Below are positions 26,189 to 35,727 of a stretch of DNA of 64,000 nucleotides, in pieces. The notes beneath the pieces were generated by a model. That model was not told where the DNA came from. It saw nothing but the letters and a program-made list of their open reading frames with translations, and did no database searches. The position numbers and the translations under genes were made by a program. Origin of the DNA: Pseudomonas putida (GTDB taxonomy: Bacteria > Pseudomonadota > Gammaproteobacteria > Pseudomonadales > Pseudomonadaceae); assembly GCF_025905425.1 (NCBI RefSeq), contig NZ_CP109603.1:2330001-2394000 (forward strand). The letters run 5' to 3'. Positions within the stretch are counted from its first letter, which is position 1, and every line of letters starts with the position of its first letter.

Positions 26189-28636
26189 GTGAGTCAGCTC
26201 TTCCTGCGTGCACCTTGGCACGTGTCGATTTTGACCAGCACCCTGATGGCCAGCCAAGGGGCTTTCGCGCAAGCGTCGATGGTTGTCGAATTCAATGTTC
26301 CCACGTCAACGCTGGAAAGCTCGCTGAATGCAGTGGCTCGCCAGGCAGGCTCTCAAGTGCTGTTTTCCAGTGACTTGACAGCGGGCAAGCAGGCGCCGGC
26401 ACTGCACGGGCGTTACACGCTGGAGCAGGCTCTGGGGCATGTGCTTGAACACAGCGGGCTGGTCGTCAAGGCACGTGATGCGCGGACATTCATCGTCCTG
26501 CCGTCAGGCGATGCGGTGGCAGGCAACGGGCCGGCTGCGACAAGCAGCGCCATAGAACTGGCAGGTACTGAAATCACGTCCTCTCGGCTTTCCAGCAATG
26601 TGGTACCACAGGCACGACAAGTGAATGTGATCGAACGAGAGCAACTGCAGCAACTGCGTCAGGGCTCTGATGGTTTGGCAACGCTGCTGGCCAAGAGTAT
26701 CCCGGGGATGGCCGATTCAAGTCGAACCATCACCGACTATGGGCAAACCCTGCGTGGCCGCACGATGCTGGTGTTGGTCGATGGCGTGCCACTGAACACC
26801 AACCGTGACTCTTCGCGAAACCTGGCCAATATCGACCCGGCATTGATCGAGCGCATCGAGGTGATTCGTGGCAGCAGCGCTATCTATGGCGCCGGCGCAA
26901 CGGGCGGGATCATCTCCATCACCACACGGCCTGCTGGCGGCGAAGCCATGGCCGAGACCACATTGACGGGTGTTTCACCCTTGAGCCAACTGGACAGCGA
27001 CGGCCTGGGAGGGCAGTTGCAGCATCATGTTGCCGGCTCGCAAGGCGCCCTGGATTACGCATTCGATTTCGGCGCACGTCATATCGGCGCCTCTTACGAT
27101 GCCAGGGGGCATCGTATTGCGCCCGAGCCCAGCCAAGGAGACCTGTTCGACGCCAACACCTACAACGTTGGCGGGAAGTTTGGGTGGCGCATCGATGAGC
27201 TGCAACGTATTCAGCTTTCGCTAAGCCACTACAACGCCGAGCAGGACAGCGACTATACCGCCGACCCATCGGTCAGCCGACTGCCGCCGGGTTCCGTACC
27301 CGCGCAACCGTTGTCCGGGTTGTCACTCGACGAGCAGAACCAGATCAAGAACACCTTGGTGAATCTTGAATACGGCCACACAGAAGTGTTCGGGGGCACC
27401 CTCAACGCCCAGCTCTACTATCGCGACTATTTCACCCGGTTCACGCCATTCGACGCGCGTGGCGTGGCCACACGTGGGCGCAATGTCGATCAAGTCATGC
27501 AGAACAGTGAAGTCCTGGGTAGCCGGATTACCCTGCGAACCCCGATAGGCGCCGCAGATACCGAACTGTTATGGGGTGGCGACTTCAACCAGGAGCGCAG
27601 CGACATGCCCATCGACATCTTCGATCCGCGGGCATTCGACGCCAGTCGCGGAACCGTTTTCAACAAGATCGGCAAGTTGACCTACATGCCTGACCTGACG
27701 TCCCGCAGCGTAGGCGCATTTGCACAATTGCAGCACCGCTTCACAGAGCAGTGGTCCATGGAAGGCGGCGTGCGTTATGAATACGCCACCGCCGAATACG
27801 GGGACTTTGTTCCTCTGTCCGAATCGACTGCCACGAACCCAGCCACCGTGGAAGGCGGCAAGGTGCATTACGATGCGGTGCTTTCCAACATCAGCCTGAC
27901 GTATTCACCCGTCAGCGGGCAGGCGGTATATGCCGCCTTCAGCCAAGGCTTCCAGTTGCCGGACATTGGCGTGCAACTGCGCAACGCGCGCCGTGGCTTC
28001 GATGTGGGGGCTTCCAATCTCGAGCCGGTCAAAACCAATAACTACGAACTCGGTTGGCGCGGTGATCTGGGTGAGCAAACCCTGGCATCGCTGGCCATCT
28101 TCTATACCACGTCCAAGCTGGGTGATGTGCAAAGCTTCAATAATGGCCTGATTCTGACGCGCACCCAGGAACGTATCTACGGCGTGGAGGGGAGTGCCGA
28201 CTGGTTGACCCGTGACGAGCGTTGGGGGGCAGGGGGGAGCTTTACCTGGATGAAAGGCCGCGAGCAACCGGACGGCGGCGATTGGCAAGATATGACGGGC
28301 TACCGTGTTCCGCCGCTGAAACTGACGGCCTATCTGCAGTACAAACCTGACGAAGACTGGAGCCATCGCGTGCAGGCGACTTACTTCGGCGCAGAGGACT
28401 ACCGCCTCAATGGCACGGAAAGTTTTGGCAGGCGCAAGGTGGATGGCTACACCACGGTGGATGTCATCAGCCAGTACCAGCTGAGTGGAGGCGATCAGAT
28501 CAGCGTAGGCGTACAGAACCTGTTCAATCGGTACTATTATCCGCTGTACAGTCAACTCATGCGTAACAGCAGCAATACCAGCCACTTGCCCGCGCCAGGG
28601 GCCGTGATTACAGCAAGTTATACTCATCAATGGTGA
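26189..28636 (+). CDS. TonB-dependent siderophore receptor with signalling domain
   Basis: An 815-residue outer-membrane receptor. Signal peptide (VSILTSTLMASQGAFAQA), STN signalling domain about residues 35-105 (FNVPTSTLESSLNAVARQAG then SQVLFSSDL), plug about 130-245 (LRGRTMLVLVDGVPLNTNRD, ERIEVIRGSSAIYGAGATGG) and a beta-barrel to the C-terminal aromatic residue (ASYTHQW). The STN domain pairs it with the FecI/FecR genes just upstream. The substrate is probably a ferric siderophore, but its identity cannot be read. The start is GTG 26189 with TGGAGAA upstream. Confidence 0.93.
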   Translation: MSQLFLRAPWHVSILTSTLMASQGAFAQASMVVEFNVPTSTLESSLNAVARQAGSQVLFSSDLTAGKQAPALHGRYTLEQALGHVLEHSGLVVKARDARTFIVLPSGDAVAGNGPAATSSAIELAGTEITSSRLSSNVVPQARQVNVIEREQLQQLRQGSDGLATLLAKSIPGMADSSRTITDYGQTLRGRTMLVLVDGVPLNTNRDSSRNLANIDPALIERIEVIRGSSAIYGAGATGGIISITTRPAGGEAMAETTLTGVSPLSQLDSDGLGGQLQHHVAGSQGALDYAFDFGARHIGASYDARGHRIAPEPSQGDLFDANTYNVGGKFGWRIDELQRIQLSLSHYNAEQDSDYTADPSVSRLPPGSVPAQPLSGLSLDEQNQIKNTLVNLEYGHTEVFGGTLNAQLYYRDYFTRFTPFDARGVATRGRNVDQVMQNSEVLGSRITLRTPIGAADTELLWGGDFNQERSDMPIDIFDPRAFDASRGTVFNKIGKLTYMPDLTSRSVGAFAQLQHRFTEQWSMEGGVRYEYATAEYGDFVPLSESTATNPATVEGGKVHYDAVLSNISLTYSPVSGQAVYAAFSQGFQLPDIGVQLRNARRGFDVGASNLEPVKTNNYELGWRGDLGEQTLASLAIFYTTSKLGDVQSFNNGLILTRTQERIYGVEGSADWLTRDERWGAGGSFTWMKGREQPDGGDWQDMTGYRVPPLKLTAYLQYKPDEDWSHRVQATYFGAEDYRLNGTESFGRRKVDGYTTVDVISQYQLSGGDQISVGVQNLFNRYYYPLYSQLMRNSSNTSHLPAPGAVITASYTHQW

Positions 28637-28662
28637 GCCCGCAGGGCTATCTTTAATACCGC

Positions 28663-28708
28663 CGAAACATAACTAAACTAAATGAATATTTAGCGTAGTT
28701 ATGTTTCG
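28663..28708. terminator. hairpin between receptor gene and hldD
   Basis: Perfect 13-nt arms CGAAACATAACTA (28663-28675) and complement (28696-28708) enclose a smaller CTAAAT/ATTTAG repeat. It lies between two convergent genes and includes the hldD stop codon. It probably ends transcription in both directions, although no long T-run is present. Confidence 0.6.
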
Positions 28709-29754
28709 GGCGTCACCAAGCATGAAGGTAGCGGGGTGAAGAAAGGCGGATCAGTTGTCGGGTATCGGTTGCCTTGTAACCAGTCGCAGTAACGGCTTAC
28801 CCCTTGTTCGGCCGTTAATGTTGCCGAGGTGTAGCCTGCAGCGCGCAAGCGTTCCAGGTCGGCACAGGTGAAACACTGGTACTTGCCCCGCAAATGCTCG
28901 GGAAATTCGCAGTACTCCAGTACACCTTCCAGCAAGGCGATCTCCAGGGACAACGGGGGTTGGCCTTGATACTTGCGCAGCCGATTGATCACCGCCAGGG
29001 CAACATCATTGAACGACTGAGCGCGCCCGCTACCGACATTGAAGATGCCACTCACATGCGGGTGTTCAAGGAAGAACATATTGACCTTGACCACGTCATC
29101 CACCGCAACGAAATCACGCAGATGGCTGCCGCTGTCGTAACCGCCGTAGCTGCCGAACAGGCAGACTTTGCCGTGGGCCTGGTATTGGTTGAAACAGTGC
29201 AAGGCCACAGACGCCATCGCGCCTTTATGCTGTTCGCGGGGCCCGTAGACATTGAAATACCGTAACCCAACCACTTGGCTGCGGGACACCGGCAACTGCC
29301 GGCGTACGTACTGATCGAACAGGCATTTGGAATAGCCATAGACGTTCAGTGGGCGCTCATGATCGCGCTGTTCACGAAAGGCCTGGCCAGCGCCATAAAC
29401 CGCCGCCGATGAGGCGTACAGGAACGGAACCTGTTGGCCCTGGGCAATCTCAAGCAACTCTCGAGTGAAGCGATAATTGTTGGCCATCATGAAACGACCG
29501 TCGCTTTCGACAGTACTTGAACACGCGCCTTGGTGCAGCACGGCGCGTATCTTGCCAAATTGACCGCGACGGAAACGCTCCAGGAAGTCGTCCTTGTCCA
29601 GGTAGTCGGCGATTTCACCGTCGGCCAGATTGCGGAATTTGTCGCCAGCGGTCAGGTCATCGACGGCGATGATCTCGGTCTCGTTGCGTTGGTTGAGCGC
29701 CTGCACGAGATTGCTGCCGATGAATCCCGCAGCACCGGTTACGATAATGGTCAT
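28699..29754 (-). CDS. hldD: ADP-L-glycero-D-manno-heptose 6-epimerase
   Basis: A 351-residue extended SDR that makes ADP-L-glycero-D-manno-heptose for the lipopolysaccharide inner core. It has the NADP motif [32 protein letters not shown], the active site YASSAAVYG and [12 protein letters not shown] (YxxxK), and the HldD-specific [18 protein letters not shown]. The C-terminus has about 15 more residues than usual. ATG 29754 is preceded by GGGGATCTGGC. It is the last clearly core gene before the accessory region. Confidence 0.9.
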   Translation of the reverse strand: MTIIVTGAAGFIGSNLVQALNQRNETEIIAVDDLTAGDKFRNLADGEIADYLDKDDFLERFRRGQFGKIRAVLHQGACSSTVESDGRFMMANNYRFTRELLEIAQGQQVPFLYASSAAVYGAGQAFREQRDHERPLNVYGYSKCLFDQYVRRQLPVSRSQVVGLRYFNVYGPREQHKGAMASVALHCFNQYQAHGKVCLFGSYGGYDSGSHLRDFVAVDDVVKVNMFFLEHPHVSGIFNVGSGRAQSFNDVALAVINRLRKYQGQPPLSLEIALLEGVLEYCEFPEHLRGKYQCFTCADLERLRAAGYTSATLTAEQGVSRYCDWLQGNRYPTTDPPFFTPLPSCLVTPET

Positions 29755-30492
29755 GCCAGATCCCCATGAGGGTGCGGAGCCCGAATTCTAATTGAGGGAA
29801 TCTGCAGGAACATTAATCGGGGTCAAAGGGTGTGAGGATTGGTTGGAGTCCGGCGCTGGGCTGCTTTCAAATCTGGCCACACTCGGGCGCTAGCCTGAAT
29901 ACGAATGTGCGCATAATGCATATTATGTTAAATCACGTATTATTCTAGGAACGCTCATGGTGTTCATTTTCACGATCCTGCGAGCTTTGTATCAAAAATC
30001 TGTGCTGTAACCGTTGAAATCAAAGTGGAATCCGCTGAAGTGACCGGAATCTCAGTTCCCGTGCACCCTTACGTCCCGCGCTTAAGGTCAATTCTCCTTG
30101 AGGCCAGGTCAGCCGTTGAAATCAGATCGGACGGCAGATTTCGCTAACTCGTTGAACTGAGAACGCTTTTGCTGATTCCGTCGAAATTGCCGGATCCTGT
30201 GAGCGCCTTAACCTACCATTCGGAATAAAATCAGAAGAAAGATTCGTGGCGTCAGCCTACGGCCATCTAAACTGCTGAGTTTGCGGAATTCTTAGACGTA
30301 GCCATTCAATTCAAAAAAATCACCTGTCGGAATAAAATCGGAAAAATCATCGAACGTTCTTCGCGCCAGGCGGTGCTTACGCACTATTTGCAAGGCGGTG
30401 CCGATTTCGTTTGGATATGGCTCTTGCGCGGACTTGATTGCTGAGCTATTAATTCAAGTCTCCATCACTATTCCGCCTACGCATCTATTCTT
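29755..30492. other. gene-poor junction between core genome and accessory region
   Basis: About 740 bp with no open frame that I can support. Base composition looks lower in GC than the core. It contains short repeated motifs: CCGTTGAAATCA at 30011-30022 and 30113-30124, and TCGGAATAAAATC at 30220-30232 and 30327-30339. Such repeated motifs are common at ends of insertion sequences, so this may be the debris of one, but no transposase remnant was recognised. It is the likely left boundary of the island. Confidence 0.5.
30220..30341. repeat. pair of TCGGAATAAAATCRG direct repeats
   Basis: TCGGAATAAAATCAG at 30220-30234 and TCGGAATAAAATCGG at 30327-30341, 107 bp apart and differing at one base. 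Together with the CCGTTGAAATCA pair about 100 bp further left (30011 and 30113), they suggest a duplicated unit or the terminal-repeat zone of a decayed mobile element. Confidence 0.45.
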
Positions 30493-30816
30493 ATGAACCA
30501 GTCACCTAGATCGATCCTCAGCGAGTCTGGAGTTCCGTTTCAGTTCGCTTCTATAAATGCTAGCGATCCTGCTAGTGTCCTGGATGAGGAGCGGCTTGTG
30601 TGGGCGTATCTTGGCACTTTTCCCGAAGAAATTGATGCATTCGAGACCTATAGGCTGTTTGCCCAGCACATCAATCGTTTCTCACTCCATAACAGCGCCG
30701 GTGATGTAGCTGGTAGGTTCCTTGAAAAATACGTATTGTGGATATTATGCGTAGCGCAGAAATCCCTAAAAGAGTTAAGCCTATCCGATTTGAACCTGGC
30801 CGGAGAACCACTCTAG
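30493..30816 (+). pseudogene. N-terminal remnant of a tyrosine recombinase
   Basis: A 107-codon frame starting at ATG 30493. The end of it (FLEKYVLWILCVAQKSLKEL then SLSDLN) and ETYRLFAQHINRF resemble the SAM-like core-binding domain of phage-type integrases (T-Y-x-x-x-x-x-R-F-L-x-W... K-S-L-x-x-L-x-x-x-D-L). The frame stops before any catalytic-domain residue (no R-H-R-Y). It is probably a truncated integrase left at the island edge. The assignment rests on weak similarity. Confidence 0.45.
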
Positions 30817-31543
30817 AAACTCTTTCCGCGTCATCATTTTCATAATCCATCTCCTGTGTTTTTTTCGAGCGTAGTCATCCTCATTAATTTTGCTCGCAGC
30901 AAGCGACGAACGGTCGGCTCGCTTTACATATATATTGTTAAAAACCTTAGATTGCTTGCTCGTATTATTTTAAATGCTGGGCTAGAGAGCTAGAGAGCTA
31001 GAGAGCTAGAGAGCTAGAGAGCTAGAGAGCTAGAGGGCTAGAGGGCTAGGATGCGTGCGAATAATTAATATATCTTCTGCGGATGCGCCGAAATAAATTG
31101 ATCAAGCATCGCATTTCCTGGTGGTGCATCGGCAGTAGATAAGGCATAGGGCTGCGAGTACTGCTGTTGTGTCGAGCTACACGACGGCTACAGCGCCTCG
31201 GGTCGGGGGCTGCAGCCCTACTGGAGTCGAGCTTTCTCGCGAGAATCACGCAGGGAGACCATCAAGTCCTCGGCAAATTATCAGCCTCGCTCTCGGTGAC
31301 CAGCCCGACCCCATTCGAACAGCTCCTGGAAAACGGTTGCGGGCCGAGATTTTCACAACGCTGGCACGTCCTTGGAAGAGGTGCTTCCAAGGTGCTTCTA
31401 AGGTTAACCAAATAGTAGGAGTTGGCCCTGCGCACCCCCTCATCTTAGAAGCGCGCAGAGGCAACATTTGTACTCCTTTGACGTCCCCGCCCTCTCGCAA
31501 GCCGCTGGATCCCCCTTCCACTCGCAAGGGTTTACGGCTCGGT
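30817..31543. other. intergenic region without supported genes
   Basis: About 730 bp. It contains the GCTAGAGA tandem repeat and, at about 31462-31476, a half-copy of the island palindrome (ACATTTGTACTCC). Several open frames exist on both strands but none looks like a protein; their composition is Ser/Arg/Pro-rich, as in chance frames. Confidence 0.5.
30981..31050. repeat. 8-bp tandem repeat GCTAGAGA
   Basis: Six perfect copies of GCTAGAGA (30981-31028) are followed by two GCTAGAGG copies (31029-31044) and a partial GCTAGG. CTAG is normally a rare tetranucleotide in such genomes, so nine copies in 70 bp is striking. The array is not in a recognisable gene and is a candidate slipped-strand variable site. 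Confidence 0.9.
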
Positions 31544-32967
31544 TCAGGCAGTAGCCTGGCTGGCAGTACATTTCTGCAGGTACCAGGTTGGCAACGGATG
31601 ACGATGGATTCTGGCGGAGATAGCGATCAGCACATCCCACGGCGTGTTGTGCCACTCGAACTCATTGGGCGCCGCGCTGTGTGGCGGCAGGTGCAATGAC
31701 GCGCTGACCTCCTCCTCCGGCGTATTGCGAAACTCTGAAATGGCCCGGGAAACGCCAACCGTATTTAGTGCCGTTCTTGAGCCTGTGAGTGTTTGCAATC
31801 CAATGCTTGGGTACCAGCGCTCCATGGTCACCCCCTTCAGTTGGGGAACAATTCGGGTCGACAGCTTGTGAAGGCTTTTCTGGTCGTCCAGCATTGCTGC
31901 AACGGTACCCAGAAGCGGTATCCAAGTCGTGGTTTTGAAGAAGCGACCGTGATGTCCTTCCTTACCATTGTGAAGCGCCATAGCGTCTTCCAGGTCATCA
32001 GTGTCGACCGGCATAAAGTGCCTCTCTCGGAGCGCCGCACTGAAGCGGTCGACGCATTCGCCCAAGACCGCTCTGATGTTTGCTGTATCGCCTTTAGCGA
32101 ACAGAGCAGCCATTGCCAGTGACATGTCGATCGCCTGACCATCGTAGACCGGCATCCGACAGCCTTGATGTACGCTTATGAAGCTGATCAGTTGCGCATG
32201 AAGCAGGGCGCGCTCCGACTCGCCGGCATTAATCGCCTGGGCCAAGAGTGAGGCCGTACCCAAGCGCCCGAGCTCCTCGCACGCCAAATCCATGTACAGC
32301 ACGTGATCTGGGCGGTACCGAAGAACCCTGGTGTGTTCGCTGAGCCCTCAGCGGCCCCCTCAGGCGCTGCTACACAGTCCTCAACAAACCTGATGAAGCG
32401 ACTGAAGGACGCTTGCGTGTCTTCCAGACCAGCCAGGGCGGCTCTGAGATCGGATTTGCCCCTGTCTAGAAGCAAGGCATCATCAAACAGATGCTGCTCA
32501 ATGAGCGGACTGAGTCGATTGATGCCCCAAAAATCCAGCGAGCACAGCGGGTTGATCTCGGCGACTTCTTTGGTGAGCGCGGCGTAGTCTGACTGTGCGT
32601 CTTGCTTAAGCTCACCATTGGACACAATGACGATCGTTTTCTTGCACCGTCGCAGTTTCGCCGGCAATCGATTCTGGATGTATTCCGAGGCAGCCTGGCG
32701 CACGCTGGGCTGGATCGCCTGTTGACCGCTGTAGAAGTCACTGCGGCTTACGTTGCCAAATTTGATCACGTACAGGAATGCTTCCACAGCTCCGTCAGCG
32801 TCGGTAAGGGTAGACAGAACATCGACCCCGCCCTGATTGACGCCAACCTGAGGGCTGCTTTCGACCCAGTGCCCCATGGCCATCAGTAGATCGGGCAGAA
32901 GCGCGTCCAGCTCTTCTCGCTCGCGAAGTCCAGAGAGGTAATGAGAGAGCACGAGCTGGATACTCAT
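31544..32967 (-). pseudogene. frameshifted nuclease-like protein of unknown family
   Basis: Two overlapping frames make one protein of about 474 residues. The 5' part starts at ATG 32967 (MSIQLVLSHYLSGLREREEL) and the 3' part ends at 31544. They join near 32317: one C is missing in GGGTTCTTC(C)GGTACC, so SANTPGFF should continue as RYRPDHVLYMDLACEELG. The N-terminal half has a restriction-fold pattern: GVNQGGVDVL, AFLYVIKFGNVSRSDFYSGQ, KKTIVIVSNGEL. This fits a PD-(D/E)xK-like site (D, then I-K), though the Glu is not obvious. The C-terminal half is helical. It is coupled to the upstream gene by ATGA. It could be a real mutation or a sequencing error; a programmed shift is unlikely. Confidence 0.6.
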
Positions 32968-33860
32968 TCGTCAGATCCGTTCCAGAGAGCGTTCATCATC
33001 AGCGCGTAGCGCAGTGGGTCGGCGACCCATGTCTGCGGCAACTCGAAACTCATTTCGTGCGTGAACATTGGAATGGTCATGTCGCCAGCTTCGTCATTCC
33101 CTACGTACTCCATGGCGATCCTGGTTGCGTATTTGAAGTGTTTTGCTGTGACCGTGCCGAACAATGCATGCTCATGCGCCTGGTCTGTCACCGATCGGCT
33201 CTCGTCGCGGCGTAAATATCGGAAACTGCGCTCCATCGCAGGTGGCATCTCAAGCTCGGTCAGATAACGAAGGTTATCCAGGGTGGCATCTGCAGCGACA
33301 AGCCGCTGCAAGGCTTCCTGCGCCACCCGTGACTGCGCGAACGGTGATTTTTCCGACTTAAGAAGGCGCATGCATGTGCCCGGATACTCAGAAGTCAGGA
33401 GCCCCACAACCATTCTGGTAATGCTGGTGAGCCGCGAACTGGCGGGTAGTTCTTCATTAAGGCTGAGAATCCAACCGAGGGATACAGGTACCGGCACACT
33501 CATTACGCACATGCGGCTGGCCGCCTTCAGGGCAGATTGCTCCGCCTCCTCAGGCAACAGAAACCTGAGCAATTCTGAGTGCTGCAGGTAGCGCACGCTC
33601 ACATGATGAAGCAACGGCCTGCTGATGCCCTTATGCCCCAGCTCTCCGACCCACTTACAAACAGCTAACGGAAATAGCCGGGTTTCGGCGATACGATGGA
33701 AGCAGTCGTCGGCCTCTTCATTGAGGCTGTCCAGGTCAATCCCGCTCTCCTCTGCCTCGCTCCAAAGCGCAAAGAACTGGTCGAGCAATTCTTTGCCGTT
33801 AGCCTGAAGGTCTTCGGTGTACAGACGCAGATAAAGGTCGTGAAAACGCATCATATCCAT
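32964..33860 (-). CDS. hypothetical helical protein (298 residues)
   Basis: I do not recognise this family. It is soluble, probably all-alpha, with several repeating helices (VCKWVGELGHKGISRPLLHH, LLRFLLPEEAEQSALKAASR, AQEALQRLVAADATLDNLRY). There is no signal peptide, membrane segment or catalytic motif that I can name. The start is ATG 33860. Its stop overlaps the start of the nuclease-like gene as ATGA, so the two are made together and probably form one system. The island position suggests a defence or mobile-element function, an inference from neighbours only. Confidence 0.65.
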   Translation of the reverse strand: MDMMRFHDLYLRLYTEDLQANGKELLDQFFALWSEAEESGIDLDSLNEEADDCFHRIAETRLFPLAVCKWVGELGHKGISRPLLHHVSVRYLQHSELLRFLLPEEAEQSALKAASRMCVMSVPVPVSLGWILSLNEELPASSRLTSITRMVVGLLTSEYPGTCMRLLKSEKSPFAQSRVAQEALQRLVAADATLDNLRYLTELEMPPAMERSFRYLRRDESRSVTDQAHEHALFGTVTAKHFKYATRIAMEYVGNDEAGDMTIPMFTHEMSFELPQTWVADPLRYALMMNALWNGSDE

Positions 33861-34010
33861 CAGCCTTCATCTCCTGCGATATGGGCTCATAGTCCCTATA
33901 GGCTGCCCGGGGATTGATCGATGCGCTCATCCCGGGCGGCTCCCGGTTTGCTTACCCAAGCCTCCAATGGTGGCCAACCGCCTCATTTAACGACACAGGC
34001 TCAAGGTTCA

Positions 34011-34461
34011 CTAGTGTAATGTAGTTCCGGTGGCTTTCTGGCTTTCCCGGCGGGCCGCCGAGACAGAGCTTGAATTTACCGCAACGTCCCACCCCGGTTG
34101 GCAGAAATCCAGACTAGGCCAATAGTTCTGGAAGGACTGGTAATCCAACGAGAGCGCCGCCTTCCTGGCATCCTCGTCCACAGCGTTCCATGCCGCGATC
34201 ATCCGGTCTTCCCAGGTCTGAGCTCCGAGCGCCAGGTCTATGACATCGTCCTCCCACCCTTCCCTGCTAAAAATTTCTCGGGCAACCACTACGGCTGAAT
34301 GTTCGAGCCCCGCATCGAGCTGAGTGACTGAATCAATCATGTGATAAAGAAGACCTAAGGCCTGAAATTTGGAGAGCTCTTCAGTGTCGCGTTTCTCTAT
34401 GGTATGCCGAACATTCAGCTTGTCACCGATAAACTTCGATGAGGATTTTAAACTCGGGCAT
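34011..34461 (-). pseudogene. small hypothetical gene with 5' frameshift
   Basis: The best start is ATG 34461, preceded by an excellent AAAGGAG 7 nt upstream. From it the frame reads MPEFKILIEVYR and stops. Reading without one A of the AAAA run at 34446-34449 gives MPEFKSSSKFIGDKLNVRHT and continues through LGLLYHMIDSVTQLDAGLEH to a stop at 34011, about 149 residues. As it stands only an internal ATG (34340, 109 residues) is open. The helical product has EIFSREGWEDDVIDLALGAQ and no family that I can name. A homopolymer error in assembly is an alternative to a real mutation. Confidence 0.45.
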
Positions 34462-34656
34462 TTGGGCGCTCCTTTTTATTATTATTCTATTTCAGGATAC
34501 TGTGGAGCTTGCGCCTGTACAACCGCATGACGATTGATATTGACCCATTACAGGTTAGAAACATTTACCGGGCTCGGACAACACAATCGCGCCTCGTTGT
34601 GTCTCCAAGTGCGTTAGAGGCTATCTTCTCGGCAACACGAATAAACCGCGCAGATC

Positions 34657-35424
34657 TCAAACCTGCCGAGATTGGCTAGCACCCTTTTCCAAGGCATCAG
34701 CCAGCTCATTAAGGGCTTGGCGCAAACGGATATCTTCCTGGGCGTCTCCAGAATGAGGCAGGAAGCTACGCGCATGCTTGAGAAGCGCCTCGAGATTTTT
34801 GCTACTGACTGCCAGCTCAAACGGCACGGGGAAGTCTAGTGCCAGCACACCAATACGATCAAAAAAAACAGGGACTACCCGAGTCTCAGTGTACCCTGCA
34901 ATTTTTGGTGAACCTAACAGGTACCCATAGCAACAATCGCTTCTAACGGCCACTACCATCAGCAATTTATTGGATTCGCGGCTTTTCTCATCAACCCAAT
35001 TCTCAAAGAAGCGGGGGCACCCGGTGGAATCAGAAATGAGCCCTTCTAGCTCCTGCAGTGACCTGGGCCACACATTGTCAGTCCATTCCATATCCTCAGA
35101 TATAGGCACCAGCAAGCAATGCCCTCCCCTCAAATCCGCGATAGTCTTGCTCTGGGAAAATGTTACAGGGAGAGGATCGGCCACGCCCGGACGTACGAAA
35201 AACAGCGTACAACGCATTTGCTTGCCGCCAGTGAAACTGACCGCTACTCGAATTTGCGTAACCCCATCAACTTGGGGAAGCTCAGCATGGGTGCAGCCAA
35301 TATCGAAGGCTTCTTCGATTCCCCGATACCGCAAGCAAAATCGGGCCCAGTCATGGCTTCTAGCCCTGTCTTGCTCGTGAGAAAGCGTAACAAGGGCAGA
35401 CTCAATAATTGGATCATTAGGCAC
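34657..35424 (-). CDS. hypothetical protein downstream of an MbcA/ParS-like antitoxin
   Basis: About 255 residues, family not recognised. It looks like a soluble alpha/beta protein: FCLRYRGIEEAFDIGCTHAE, ADLRGGHCLLVPISEDMEW, LLMVVAVRSDCCYGYLLGSP, and a helical C-terminus with LRQALNELADALEK. The start is probably GTG 35424, with GAGG 9 nt upstream and overlapping the end of a small upstream frame; TTG 35454 is a longer option. It lies in the same minus-strand run as the antitoxin-like gene, so it may be its partner, but it shows no RES-domain features. Confidence 0.55.
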   Translation of the reverse strand: MPNDPIIESALVTLSHEQDRARSHDWARFCLRYRGIEEAFDIGCTHAELPQVDGVTQIRVAVSFTGGKQMRCTLFFVRPGVADPLPVTFSQSKTIADLRGGHCLLVPISEDMEWTDNVWPRSLQELEGLISDSTGCPRFFENWVDEKSRESNKLLMVVAVRSDCCYGYLLGSPKIAGYTETRVVPVFFDRIGVLALDFPVPFELAVSSKNLEALLKHARSFLPHSGDAQEDIRLRQALNELADALEKGASQSRQV

Positions 35425-35536
35425 GTCGGCTGGCCTCGTCTGCGAATTTTTCAATCCGTGGAAGTGTTACCTCATGGTGGATCATCGCGTGGCTCTGAGC
35501 CCAGCGGATCAAATAGCCCGAAAGCATCGTTTCCAT
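35417..35536 (-). CDS. possible 39-residue protein between antitoxin and downstream gene
   Basis: The frame starts at ATG 35536, overlapping the antitoxin stop as ATGA, and reads METMLSGYLIRWAQSHAMIH then HEVTLPRIEKFADEASRRA, ending TAA at 35417. The coupling at the 5' end and the overlap with the next gene's GTG start at the 3' end suggest a real small gene. It has no known family. Confidence 0.35.
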   Translation of the reverse strand: METMLSGYLIRWAQSHAMIHHEVTLPRIEKFADEASRRA

Positions 35537-35727
35537 CAGCAGCCATACCCGTGATCAATCCGGTCGAGCAAAGCCTTCACCTTCAGATATTCAGCCTCAT
35601 TGCGTACATACTTCAGAGCTGTTAAACCACCGAATTCGACCCGTGGGTGAGTCAACCAAACGTCGGCTTTGGCTTTGCTACCAAGCACCTGCTCGGCTTG
35701 GTGTCGAATCATCTCCTCAAAATTCAT
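35536..35727 (-). CDS. MbcA/ParS/Xre antitoxin C-terminal-like small protein
   Basis: A 63-residue protein, MNFEEMIRHQAEQVLGSKAK followed by ADVWLTHPRVEFGGLTALKY and VKALLDRIDHGYGC. This matches the DUF2384 toxin-binding domain (A-x-x-W-L-x-x-P-x-x-x-x-x-G-x-x-P/A-L-x-Y ... V-x-x-L-L-x-x-I-x-x-G). The usual N-terminal XRE helix-turn-helix is absent, so it is only the toxin-binding half. No RES-domain toxin is visible nearby. ATG 35727 follows TTGGAGCAGCA. Confidence 0.65.
   Translation of the reverse strand: MNFEEMIRHQAEQVLGSKAKADVWLTHPRVEFGGLTALKYVRNEAEYLKVKALLDRIDHGYGC

Noticed and set aside
30981..31050. Possible CRISPR or REP array
   Set aside because: Eight-bp direct units without spacers or hairpin potential.
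31169..31699. 176-codon plus-strand frame
   Set aside because: Runs antisense into the nuclease-like gene and has no recognisable domain.
32300..32330. Programmed -1 ribosomal frameshift in the nuclease-like gene
   Set aside because: No X-XXY-YYZ slippery heptamer is present and no clear downstream pseudoknot was seen; a simple 1-nt deletion explains it better.
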